Assembly: GCA_015501605.1 (NCBI GenBank) | Contig: JADNRZ010000019.1 | Coordinates: 186,001-250,000, forward strand | DNA length: 64,000 nt | Origin: Panaeolus papilionaceus | Lineage: Eukaryota > Basidiomycota > Agaricomycetes > Agaricales | Direction: 5' to 3' | Shown: positions 12,820 to 24,587 of the stretch, piece after piece | Numbering within the stretch: position 1 is the first letter of the stretch | Layout of the letters: each line of letters begins with the position of its first letter | The notes under the pieces: generated by a model | Seen by the model: only the letters and a program-made list of their open reading frames with translations | Databases searched by the model: none | Told to the model about the DNA's origin: nothing | Made by a program: the position numbers and the translations under genes

Positions 12820-15465
12820 ATGGGTTTACTCTGTCCTTGTAAGAGATGCAAAAAACGACCCCCAGCCGTATCTCATCGAACAAGACACGGCATCTTGCCC
12901 GTGACGAAAGGGAGGCAGCTGAGAAGGCTGAGAGAAGAGCCGCTCAGGTGGCCGCATCCAGTGCTCCCAGTGCTCACCACGAAAGTGATGAACAGGATTC
13001 GGATGCGGTTACAAATGATGCTGATGAGGGAAATTCGGAGGAAGGCAACTATAGAGAGAATAGGATGGAGAGAAATCAAGTTGAGGATGATAATGAAGAC
13101 GAGCTGCCTGATGAGGATCGGTATGAGGGAGGACCTGACACTCTTACTGGGGATGGAATGGGCGCTAACAATGACGATTATGAACAACAAGTTGTACTCT
13201 TATTATTCTAACTCTCAAATGGGAATCTCATTTTTATTTTTAAATGAAAATAGGTGCATGTCGATAACCACAATGAGTCCGAGTCAGAGAGGGATGAAGT
13301 TGATATCTTTGAACCTCGAATGGACCCTGAATTCGAATTTGAACCTGAACCCAACCATGATGAAAGTGACAGTGATAGAGATATTGCTCAAGATGGAGAA
13401 GGGGACAACGACTTAGGCGAGGTAAGTTTTTTTATCTTTGTATTTAAATCTCCTTTGAGCATTCTGACATGAATACCACCTTAGCTTGATCAGGAGCGTC
13501 AGCAGGAGGAGCAACACATTCAGCACTTCTCAATGATAGAGAGTCTTGAGATTTCACAGCACTACATCGAATCCATCCGGAATGCGACCCTAGAGAACAG
13601 TGGACTCTCACAACAGACCATCGAGGAGCTTCGAAACCCAGGCCGTGACATTGAAGAGGACCTCCATGACCCAGATACACGTCTTGCTCTTGACATTTTC
13701 ATCTCCTGTCTACATGCATCAGAGGCCACTTACAATAATGTCACCAAAGCAACAGCTCGACGCTTTCCAGAGATAGAGTGCCATTCGTACTATTCTATCA
13801 GAAAGCTTTTCGAACGAGCAACTGGAGTGGTTGCATTAACCAACGACATGTGCATTAATGGTTGCCATGCATTTACGGATGCCGACGCCAATTTGGAGGA
13901 ATGCAGAAAGTGTGGTGAATGTCGTTATGACCAGAAACGTCTTCCTAAGAAGGTACCTCGAAAGACCTTCTGCACCCTGCCACTTGGACCACAGATCCAA
14001 GCACTCTGTCGCTCTCCTGACAGGGCAATTGCAATGGAGTATCAGTACCACAAGTTCCGTAGGCGCCAGGAAAATGGGAATGACAACACAATCTATGACG
14101 ACATTCAAGCTGGAAGTGATGTTCAGGAACTTTTCGAGTCCATTGGCCTAACACCCAATGATACAACACTCATATTCTCTCTTGATGGTGCTCAACTCTA
14201 TCAGAACAAGCAGTCTGATACCTGGATTGCAATTTGGATACTGCTGAACTATAGTCCAAAGGTTCGATACCAGAAGAAGTATGTTCTACCGGCACTTATC
14301 ATACCTGGCCCAAATAAGCCAAAGAACCTGGACTCCTTTCTCTTCATTGGTTTCCATCACCTATCTGCATTGCAGAAAGAAATGAGGGACAGGGTTTAGC
14401 AATCTGGAACGCTCATGAAAATAGACTTGCCTACTCCCGACTCATCCTCCTCCTAGGAACTGCAGATGCAGTTGGGTTGACTGAGTTGGACAGCCATGTT
14501 GGCCACCATGGAGCACATGGTTGTCGTCTTGGATGTACAATGAAAGGACGACATAAGCCACGAAGTGGTCATTATTTTTCAGCTCACCTTCGACCACATG
14601 GCACAGCTGATATGGAACCTGACTTTGACTTTCGAAACCCAGCCGCTCTTGAACCACACTTGAAGAAATACGATGCTAACATTGAAAAGATTCTTCGATC
14701 AACAACCCAAGGAGAATATGAAGAAAACCGGAAGGATACTGGTCTCAGCAAGCTCTCTCTTTTGAGTGGGCTTGACCAGGAACTTATGCTCCCTGTCCCC
14801 TCATGCTTTTCTGTCGACCTCATGCACCTGATATTCATCAATTTAGGTGAACTCCTCATACCCCTCTGGTGTGGAACACTCCTATGTGAGCCCAGTGATA
14901 ACAAAGGGACCTGGGACTGGGCGACACTCACAGGTGACACATGGGCAGAGCATGGTCAACTGGTAGCTGATGCTACTAAATATTTTCCATCATCATTTCA
15001 CCGACCTCCTCAAAACCCAGCCGAAAAGATCTCGAGTGGATACAAGGCTACAGAATACTATCTCTACCTTTTTGGACTAGGGCCTGCTTTATTCCGCATT
15101 GTCCTCCCGACTCAATACTACCTCAACTTCTGCCGGCTTGTGGAAGCTGTTCATATAATCTTGCAATGTACCATCTCGACAGACGACCTCCTTAGAGCAC
15201 ACAGCCTCCTTGTTCAATTTGTTGAGGAGTACGAAAATCTCTACTATCAACGCCGGCCTGATCGCCTCCACATGTGTCGTCCATGCCTACCCACACTTCT
15301 TCATGTTGTCTTTGAAGTCTTTCGAAAGGGTCCTGGTGCCCTGGATTCTCAATTCACACTTGAGCGAACCATTGGTGATCTTGGATCTGACATTCGACAA
15401 CCATCAAACCCATTTGGAAACCTCATTCAACTTGCTCTGAGGTTGGCACAGATCAATGCACTTTA
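12820..15465 (+). pseudogene. Tnp2-type CACTA transposase, N-terminal and catalytic part (split gene)
   Basis: Exons are about 12820-13190, 13254-13421 and 13485-15465. The N-terminus has a CPCKRC cysteine motif typical of basidiomycete Tnp2 proteins, then an acidic linker and the Tnp2 core (around 14,160-14,390: LIFSLDGAQLYQNKQSDTWI, then a PGPNKPKNLDSF block). Two frame breaks are visible. One near 12,888 separates the cysteine motif from the downstream frame. One at about 14,391-14,394 looks like loss of one G from a G-run, after which the frame resumes and runs 1 kb. At 15,464-15,465 the gene is cut by a giant insertion; its C-terminus lies at 48,402-49,071. It is therefore triply inactivated. 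It could have supplied transposition of the outer element before decay (inference). Confidence 0.85.
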
Positions 15466-15782
15466 CATCAGCAATTTCCGATTTTGGGTTGTACCCCCAT
15501 ATAGCATTGCCACTTATGGCCATAGCACCCACGATAGCCACAGTAGACATGTGTAGCAAGTTAGCACTACGTAGCACTTTGTACATACCCTCCTTTGCTA
15601 CATACCACTATGGATTGTGATGTCAAATTTATGTAGCTCTACTGAGTGTCTTCTCTTTAAATTAGCACTTCTGGAATTTTTCTTCTCTAGGTTGCCTAAT
15701 ATAATGAATATAAGCCTCACTAGCACTATTGAAGTAGATGTATATTGTGTTGCGATATACTAGCACAATAACATCTGTGTAT
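15466..15782. repeat. Left terminus of giant element: TIR and subterminal GTAGC repeats
   Basis: The TIR CATCAGCAAT occupies 15,466-15,475. The next 300 bp contain repeated TAGCAC/GTAGC motifs (for example around 15,525-15,575 and 15,717-15,765). At the right end of the element the same motif occurs as GCTAC/GTGCTAC. This inverted arrangement is what transposase-binding subterminal repeats usually look like. The stretch also serves as the 3' flank of the Plavaka transposase gene. Confidence 0.65.
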
Positions 15783-17525
15783 CTAAGCTTTGGATAGTGT
15801 AAGTGCATAATACAACTCTTTATCGAAGTATTTATTTAACCAGAATTCTGTACTAAACTGAAGGCTATTTAAATGAGTCAAACTTGAATTCGCCTTCCCT
15901 TCAAATCTAGGTACAATATCCACAAGAGCACGGAGCTGATTTAAAGGGATAATGTCACCCAAAAGGGCTGCAGAATTTCCTGACCTTGTGGCTCTTTTAA
16001 GAAGGTATAGGGAAGTTGAAGCTTCAGGGTAGTTTCCTCTAGTCGTGCAATTAGGATTTTGTGGGTTGGGATTGGGTTGTGGAATGATGTCATATCTCTG
16101 AATATATGCTAGAAACCTGTCAGGGATTTCTCCAACACTTCGAGATTTACTTTTTGGTGGCACAAGTCGAAAAATCATTCTAATATCCCCTATTATATGC
16201 CCTATTCAATGTAAATGGTATTCGGATATGAGCAAATAATAAAGATCAAATGGAAGCCGCACCAGCAAGTCCAGATTGGGGCCATTGTTTGGAACGGTCA
16301 ATGCAAAAAATACCAGCATTCCATCCACCATGCTCAGGTTCTGCTTTTATGGTGACTGGAGGGCATATGGCATGTGGGTAGTGATAGGCAGTGGACTGTA
16401 GGCGAACAGAGGTCCAAACCTGAAGGTTGGAAATAGGTAGAGTGCATCCAGGGAGGGAGGTGCGTTGGCCACCAATGGTTCATATGAAAATATCTGGATG
16501 ATTTCTTTTCAACCAGTTGAGATAGTCTCCAATGGCAGGCCTGAGATCATCAATATCAAACTTTTTTGACAATGTGTCGATATCAAGCCCTGCAAACTGA
16601 CTAGAAGGATCTCTAGAAAGATGAAAAGCTGTTGTTGGAGAGCTTTGGACAGTGCGATGAGGAGTTGCGGCATTAGCCATATAACCTCTCTTCAAAAGCG
16701 TAGCCCTGTAGAAATAGTTGGTAATGCCATATGTTGCAAGCCCAGAGATAGCTTGAGTGCCAGGGAGATGTCGTGTAGAGGTAATTGCCACCATAAGATC
16801 AGATGTTGTTGTTATTTGAATTGAATCCTTGGCTATTGTGTCGAAGGCAGCAGCAGAAGCTTCAAGTTGGCTGATGCCAGACTCAGGATCCCTTTCTGTT
16901 TCATCTTCCAAGTCTGTTGAGCATGGCCCCTGCTGGGTAGGCTCTGCCCCTAGGCCCCTGAAGTCAATCTTTGCTTCTCGGATAGCTGTTGCAAGATCAA
17001 AATGCCAGAGCTTATCCTGACGATCAAGAGATCTATAAACCAATGATAAAAGATTTGATATAATATGACAATGACATGAGTTAATTACCTGCAAATTTGT
17101 GGCTCATATGCTTGGTTGTTGGATGCGCGAGCTGGTTCTTTGATGAATCTGATATGAGTGTGCTCAGGAGTATCTGCAGACCATTGTATTGCAGCACCGC
17201 TATAGCATATATTTGACACTACTGTCTGAAAAAATTCCAGTTTGGGGATTTGCCAGTGTAGGATTGGTTTCTTCTGCCCTCTTCGTGCTTTAGCATCCAT
17301 AATCGCATATTTGTGTCGATGGAATATACTGAGGGATTGTGTGATCATGCTACATGTTTTTGAGGAAACAACTGGTGCCTGGGCTAGATATCGAAAATCC
17401 ATCAGAGATCGAATAGCAATAACAAATTCAGGAGTAACTGCTCCAGCAATCACTGGAACGATGTACCTCTGAAGGTCTCGATGTTCTCGGCCTGTCACCT
17501 GCTTGAGGTTTGATATTCCTTCTTT
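15783..17525 (-). pseudogene. Plavaka-type transposase, C-terminal half (split gene)
   Basis: Exons 17525-17089, 17032-16263 and 16201-15783 are in frame with each other. This half continues the gene begun at 33,168: the first codons AAA-GAA-GGA directly extend the frame that ends at 31,330, after removal of the inner CACTA and one TTT/AAA duplication. It carries the conserved block with KQVTGREHRDLQRY and, further on, QWSADTPEHTHIR. A TGA at 16480-16482 interrupts exon 2, and the same frame continues through a well-formed exon (ending ...WPQSGLAG) to the next intron, so the stop is a nonsense mutation rather than a natural end. The gene ends at 15783. With the stop read through, the full model has 1,118 codons, close to usual Plavaka length. 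Confidence 0.85.
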
Positions 17526-17915
17526 CACTGTAGACCCAATCGAGGTGGAAAAACCGCAGCGGCGGGAATTTGAGAGGGAGAATACGTACCTTATGGTCGT
17601 ACTTTCTAGTCATTCGCATCGTGAGATTGTGGTGGGGCGGAAATATACATAGCTTTTAAACCGTCTCTAAAACCCGCTGTACTTATACGTCGGAACATAA
17701 GGGAATATACGCCTGTAAGACTGAGGGCAGGGGGATTACATACGGAGCACATCGATGTCGTTTCGCGGTGTGTAAAAGACAAGAAATACAATGTTTTTAA
17801 ATAGCAAAAACCATAATATGGTATCAATATATTAAAGGGTAAGGTATAAGCAGTTTGAACATGCATATTAAAGAACATATATATGTAAATAGACCGGTAC
17901 CATATACATTTGCGA

Positions 17916-18720
17916 TTAGTATTGATTTCTGAGATAACGGACGTCGTTCCAAAGTGCTTGAAGATCGGAGTAATGTAACTTTTCGGGGAGGGTGGGTGCT
18001 CGCTGTGCGTCTGTAGCAACGAGTAGTGTGGTAGGAATGAGAAATGTGGTGCCCAAGGCCACTCTGGTCGCAATCGTTTCCGGGAGGTTGTTCACAATGC
18101 CCATCGTATCATCAAAAAAACCACCGCTACGTATACAATACGTGTTCACGTCTTGAGCCTTCGTATCCAGGTCCAATGGTAGATAATGGGAGCAGACGAG
18201 CACTTCACAGGCAGCGTCCACTAAGCCAATAATGATCATTGGGTGCCACCGATTGTTGCTGTCTGGACGTTGTGTCCAATTCCCGGTCTATCGTGACACT
18301 TAGAAGTATAACAATCTGTTTATTTATTACAACTGACCTTTGCCCGATACCAACAATCGTTGGATTTTCCCCATGCGATACTCCCTATCGACCATTTCGA
18401 GACCTCCTTTCCTCCTTCGCTGTCTTGCCCCTGTTCCTCGTAGAAGCATGCGGGTAATCGACTTATTTTACCCACTGATATCTTGTTCCCATTCATGCCG
18501 GGGTTTCTTCGTATGGAACGATTCCATCGACTTGGAGCTCGAGCGTAAGGGTCATAGCGATGGTATGCATTTCGAGTCGTTCCCCTGACGCGTGGCGTAT
18601 GTTTGATATCTAGATATGTTGCATCAATTTAGACGCCCGGAGATGTCTTTACACTTACCATGCGTTGCAGCCAACCTGGGGATAGTTTCCATCCGCGTTG
18701 ATGAAGAAGAAAAGCTTTGA
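17916..18720 (-). CDS. Hypothetical cargo protein near the left end of the inner CACTA
   Basis: A minus-strand frame stays open across two plausible splice junctions. It starts near 18,720 (block FFFINADGNYPQVGC), jumps an intron of about 98 bp with a GTAAGT donor, runs through 18,580-18,340, crosses a second intron (18,337-18,293) and finishes with a 120-codon exon to a stop at 17,916. That exon includes SNNRWHPMIIIGLVD and GGFFDDTMGIVNNL. The last exon is the best supported; the 5' end was not found, and another frame is also open over the middle exon. I do not recognise a family. Its position suggests cargo. Confidence 0.4.
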
Positions 18721-19553
18721 AAGTCGTAGATGAAATTCGAATAAAAGAAATGAAAGTGGAACAAACACAAACGATAAAAGTTAAAATGACGGAGCGCGCT
18801 TGACGCTCGGGAAAGGACAATGTAATGGTGTGTCTAAAACTTCGATACATGATTTTTGATGTAAACATCGTCGACCCGAATCACGCGTTCTATCGTGCCT
18901 AGCGAGCACTGAAGTCAGGAATACTTGGGGGAGGTGCTGCATCGCACTTTTCGGTATCGTTTGGTCCCAGGCACATCGTCATTTTCCATGAGTATTATGA
19001 TTTTGGGCGTTCCTTTTTGATTTGGTTGACTGTATAGAGGACGACGGGCGACGATCACGACAGTGTCAACGAGGATACTCAATGAAAAAGCGACGCTGAC
19101 TTACTTGAATAGCCAAAGCGCACGCAAGAAATACAGCAGCCACCCTTCCCATTGTTCCATAAGCGAGGCCGCAATCGTTGATTGTAATAGTTAGATTCTG
19201 TCTCATTGAAGTGTTAGTATTCGGTTGAAAGAATCCTAAGGTTCATTTCTAATCTGTAGCTGTTTTGCGCGGGTTCTGGAATGCGATCTGATAGTGTTAG
19301 CGCTGTTGGTCGCTTTGGGACAATGATTATTGATTTTAAAGTGCAGTCGTATTGAGAGAGAGATAAGATCGGGAGATTTAAAAGCAGAGAGTTGGGGTTT
19401 TCTTGACCTGTTGGGAGAGTCATAGTGAGTTGCGATTGACGGTGGTTGAATGGCCATGAAAACAAATTCAAATAATGGTTCATGCACTCTGGTGCATCTG
19501 CTTCAGACCAGATATAGATCAAGAAGGCAAAGGTAACTATAAACAATATGTGA
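18721..19553. other. Region with possible small minus-strand exons
   Basis: On the minus strand, near 19,207-19,104, a short frame beginning MRQNLTITINDCGLAYGTMG runs to a GTAAGT donor. It has an Ala/Val-rich hydrophobic run and a short downstream exon ending near 19,010. A 110-codon open frame at 19,546-19,214 overlaps it in another phase. None can be joined convincingly to the gene at 17,916 or to the transposase, so I make no gene call. Confidence 0.3.
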
Positions 19554-22500
19554 TCATTGGTTCAAGATTTCGGAAGACGGATGAACAACGGGAGTACGAT
19601 CTACATATGCCCATCTATTGCCCCGCCTCACCCTGCCCACGACACATTTAATTGTCGCCAAGTCTATTACTTCAAGACCATCGTCGGAATCGTGCCAATA
19701 AATGCTGTTTTCCTCCTTGATTCTGAACTCATTAACAAGTGCGACAGGCACAAGGAATCGTTCCTCTACCCCAACTTCCGGACAAATTGGAACCTCAAGT
19801 AGAATGATCTTGAGAAGCTGCCCAAAGAAGGATTCCCTGACCATTACCTCTGGCCGTGATGGGAAACGCTCGTTTCGATCCCTCTCACATTCGTACTGCG
19901 AAAGCAAATTTGAAGGTCAGAATGCTCAGTGACCAGTGGGATTAACGAAACACGCACTCGGATATAGGTGTTGTCGCGCGAGTCTTCGGACCTCTTGCTG
20001 ATTGCAGAGGCACGGATAACATCTCCGCCACCTGTAATAACAAGACGCCCAAATTGAAGAATAGGATCTGTCAAGGGAAAAGCACGCTTGACTGCTAGTA
20101 ATGGAACGCGAAGGCGCGTTGCGAGATGGACCTGAATTTTGTGTCGCAGACTACAACCTTGATCAAATGGGTTATCCAGCGTGTGTGGCCCCATGGGTGG
20201 GGTAAGCTTGTATTCTTCGTCTGATAAAAATTAATGTGTTTGAATTTGGAAATATGATGAACTTCCACTTACAGCCTTCTATAATCACCCCATTCTCAGA
20301 TTTGGGAGGGTCCAGATTCAGCTCGTCTGCCGCCTGAAACCTTAAACGAATGTGATCAAGCTGGGACGTTGCGGTCACGAAATTCGAGATAGAGGAGTAG
20401 GGATGCCGTCGACTTTTGATAGCTCGTAGCAGAGTATTACAATGGCGCTCCATTGGATACGCCCACCAGGTCCAAGCGGGACCATTTGCGCGGATGCAAT
20501 CGGCAATGTGAAGTAGCGCATGGATAGTGAGGGGGCAGCATGCAAGGCGTTGTGCAGAAAAGCCGTAATATAACCTGGTCATGTTGGTAAATGGATACAG
20601 AAGTTCAGTAAACGACACGGAGGTTAATAGATCTGGGCACATACCTCTCGTAATCTTCTACCCACTGGCGAAAGCCCATCTCGATATCTTTGATCATTTC
20701 CTGTGTGATTTCCAAGGCCAGACACAGGTTGATGAGGTAGACCAACTCCATAAAATGGGTGTAGTAGTCGTTGTTGACAAACCGATCAATCAAAACAATG
20801 GGGGCGATGAACAACGTGAAATTTGAGTACATTTCGGCCGTAAGCTTGACACTCTTCTTGGCGACATTCGGAACGACCGCTCCAAAGGCAGCTGGGATGG
20901 TTTTCGCACATGCTGCTACATCGGCGCCGACCTCTTTCCAAATGTCTGGTGGGATGTAGTAGCCTTGCCCCACGTGCGAAACGGACTCCTTCTTGAATGT
21001 GCCAGTCCAAAGCTGCATTAGATTCTTCACCGTGTTCTCCCATACCAGGTGCATGAAATCGTAAGGAAAAGATAAAGGAAAAGAAACAGACATTAGAAAG
21101 CAAAGAAGAGGAATACCTTTGATACCATAGAGCTTAGAAAGCTCGTCCTCGGCTGTTGTAGTGAGTGCCATTTGGACCTCCTGAGACTGTTGCATGAACT
21201 CTTCATGAGTACGATGCGGCAGGTTAGCAGCATCATATTCTGTGGGGCCATGTTGGGAAACAGAGGTCAGCAAATTCTGACGTGAGAGAGGAACGTAGAG
21301 CGTGTTAGCGCCCACAGAGGCGGCAATGCCATGAATATTGCACATGCGGCACGGTCTAAATCCATTGTGGCCCTTCATGCGCATCACAAGGGACATGGCT
21401 GGGATATCGCCAAAAATAACGATGAGAAAGGCACGGAGGACAAAAAGAACCAGCGCAACGCCATCAAAAGCCTCGACTCCCACTTCAAGCTTGATAAGTT
21501 CTTCGAATAAGGGCCAGCAAAAAGAGTCCCAGTCAACAGGCTTCTTCGGACCAGGGACGGTACCAACATTGATGCAGTATTGCTTTTGGAATCGCTTTGA
21601 GGGTGGAAGATTGTAGTTGAATAGAATGATGGGCCATGCAGTTTTGTCGGCACGGTCGAACGGTGCAAAACCATCCGTTGAAAGTCCAAGGGCAACGTCA
21701 CGCTCGTCAGAAAAAAAGTGGGTTGGGGGGTTTGAATCAGGGATGACAGTTCCAACAAGCGTTCGGTAGATTTCGCCATCATAGATGTCCTTGGTGATCC
21801 CTGGAATGTGCTGATTAGTCTCTTGAGAGCGATGACGCATCTCAGCCCCAAGAGTAGGGTTTCCAACCATTGCCTTCAACCACGGTATCAGGGGAAGATA
21901 GTCGAAGAACTTGCGAGGATTATCGCCTTTGAAACGAGGCTCGGAGCAAATTGGGCAAGTAGTGAGATCCTTGAAAGGGCCGGTAAAGCAAACACAGCTA
22001 TTAACGCAGCAGCTGTAGCGAACAGGCTGAAATCCAGATAGAGAGAGAGCATGTTTCTTGGCCATTTTCCAAGGGACCTGACCGCTACTGGGAAACACCT
22101 TGAATAGTTGGTTGTAGGTCCTTAGGGATAAGTGATTCTCGACTTTGAGCGTGAAAATGCGTATCAAATTGAGGTCGTACGAATCTGATAGCATGAAAGT
22201 TAGCACAATTCAATTGGCAGTCACGTTCAGCTCACCTAGTTGACGTGCAGAATGAGCCTCTCGTTGAAACTGCTGGCGGACTAACATTTCTGCATGCGCA
22301 TATCTTGCGTCCTCGCTGTCGATTACGTTCATCCCACCCATGTCGTCAGAATGAATCCCTTGCATTCGTTCCCCATCCCCACTCTCATTTGCCTCTTCTT
22401 CGAGTTCTTCATCGCGATCCTCCTGCTCCTCCCGCAACTCCTGCTCCTCCTCATCTTCCTCTTCCCCATTGTCGCTGCAATCTTCAGTCGCTCCGTAATC

Positions 22501-23046
22501 GCCCATATCTTGACCATGGCTCCCATTGTTGTCGTTGCCTTCTTCCCTTCCTTCGAGCCGTTCGTGCTCTTCTTCGATCTGTCGTTCAGCGAGCAATTCG
22601 CTTGGCCTTAAATTACCGCTCCATCTAGAGCTGGAAAAAGAATGAAGACGGCTGCTTGGGGGTTCAGAGAATCTGGTGCTCGTGCTTTCCGTTGCTTGAA
22701 AGGTATGTGGCTGGTGGGAATAGTTCTGTGGAGGTACAGGGTCGTTGATCTCCATAGAATCCTCATTTCCGCCTGGAAGAGGATTGGGGCTACCTGTCCT
22801 TCCTACACTCATGATGGGATTAGGTGTCGTGGAACTGGGTGGGGCAGGAGGATGGCGCGCTTGATGAATCGGTACGTAGGAGAACGCTTGCAACTTTGCG
22901 ATTTCAGCGAGAAGTCTTGGGCGTTCAGATGCTTTGGCATCTCCCCTGAGATGTCGCCTCGTGGTTGGACCGGAAACCTTTTCATTGCAACCACAAATAC
23001 AGCGTCGTAAGGTGCGATCAGACAGACCATCAGGATCTGACTCCAT
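19554..23046 (-). CDS. Tnp2-type CACTA transposase, complete, 1,085 residues
   Basis: Five exons, 23046-22236, 22184-20645, 20574-20273, 20220-19958 and 19895-19554, sum to 1,086 codons with all phases consistent and no internal stop. The N-terminus has a CICGCNEKVSG cysteine cluster, then a Pro/Ser-rich and a strongly acidic linker. Exon 2 has the Tnp2 core: a zinc-like CPICSEPRF segment, LGLSTDGFAPFDRADKTAW, NYNLPPSKRF, VPGPKKPVDWDSF and a DIPA...KGHNGFRPCRMC block. Exon 3 has the conserved YPMERHCNTLL stretch. Exon 5 ends in a domain typical of the fungal family (EVIDLATIKCVVGRV). Established role: DDE-type cut-and-paste transposase of CACTA elements. It is divergent from the gene at 24,588, sharing a 1.5-kb intergenic region. 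Confidence 0.93.
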
Positions 23047-24587
23047 GTGATGGGGGGGATTGGGGTACTCGAGCGATGGGGTGTTGGGGTTTTGGTAAGG
23101 CCGCCTTTATAGTGGTGTGGATCTATGGAAGAACCTGGTATATTATCCCAAGGGCAATACACAAGGGCTTCAAATCGCTAAGCATTGAACTTGGATTTGA
23201 ATATTGGACATGACTTACAGTTATCTATTGAGACGCGGATTGAGCTCGAGATAACGCTGCATGCACCATGATATTGCGCAGTTGTACGAAGCCAAGTTGG
23301 CCCAATCTCGATAAGAAAGTATACCTTGATATTGTTAGGATTGATAACCACGTTTAATTCATATGGCGATGACTTACCATTGCGCATTTTTGTGAGTATT
23401 AATCGAGTTATCACCGCTGGGGTCGGATTTAACGCACAAAGCATGTCTGCACGATATGTCGAGCGAGAGATGAAGTCTTGTTCGGGTTGGACTCTGTATT
23501 GGTTTCCTCATGGAACGGCGAATGAGAAATTGAGTTGGAGTTTACATTCGGGGAGCAAGTGTGCATAGGTGGTGGAGATTATGAGTCGGCGCAAGTAATA
23601 GGTGGAAATAAAGAGGACAAAAAGAGCGACTCGAGTCTGACTCTTTGAAAGAATACACGACCGACGCGAGTCTAAGTCGTTGGGAAGAAATTAGGCCGAC
23701 GGGAGTCTGAGCCTGGAGGGAAGGTATTTCTGTAAAACGACCGACTAGAGTCTGTGTCGTTGAGAGGGGATGGGAGACGAGGGGGAGCTGTGTGAGCTGA
23801 AAGGGGATCATGATGGTGGTTGAGAGCTAAAGAGATATAAACGACCATCGGACTTCAAAGACTTAATCTGAATTGGGAAATACATCCACGTGACACGTAT
23901 TAGTAAAGCCAACACGAGTACACAACAACGACGGCACATCTTTGTCTTCACCATTACCACCACTTCTTCAGCAGTATCGTTCTCCCTCGCAATTCCTCCC
24001 TTTCCATCCTCTCTCACCAGCAAGACGCAATCAACCCCCATCAGCCCCCCAACACAACAATCGATCTGGTGAGCCGACATGCGGACAACCTCGACCTTCC
24101 CTCTCTCCCCTTGGGTCAGACTCTCGTCGCCCATTTTTCTCCCTGTTTCTGGGTCAGACTCTCGTCGCCCGGTTTACTGAGGTCAGACTCTGTCGCCTCT
24201 TTTATCCATACCCACATTTGTCTCCCCCCCCCTCCCCCCCCCAATTCGACTTTATGTTCTCAGGTGGTCAACGGCCATCTAGCACAAGAGAATGCGTTGG
24301 CAGTCTGGTCTTCATTCATTATTAGGCGGTTAATGAGGGGTCTGTCTCACCTATCCTATCACTGAGTCAGACTCGTGTCGCTCAGCAAGGATAGACAACA
24401 GACTCTTCCACCTCCTTTTGGTGGTTGAACTGGGCTGCCCTCGTTCAATCTTAGTGTAACTTGGGGAGCAAAGCGCTCATTTTCTTTTCCCTTGTTCAAT
24501 GTACAGAATTTTGGTGGGTCAATTTGATTCTCTGAACAACAAGGTCTTTAACGTCATAAATATAGTTTTAAGAAGGAAACAGTTAGG
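23047..24587. promoter_or_regulatory. 1.5-kb divergent intergenic region with inverted motif clusters
   Basis: Lies between the transposase start (minus) and the cargo gene at 24,588 (plus). A motif close to CAGACTC-n-CGTCG occurs four times on the minus strand at about 23,627-23,760 and four times on the plus strand at about 24,114-24,385, so the two clusters face away from a central stretch near 23,800-24,100. Spacing is irregular (about 35-180 bp). The pattern suggests a repeated protein-binding site controlling both flanking genes, or internal transposase sites. The centre also contains a C-run near 24,228-24,240. No other gene is seen here. Confidence 0.55.
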
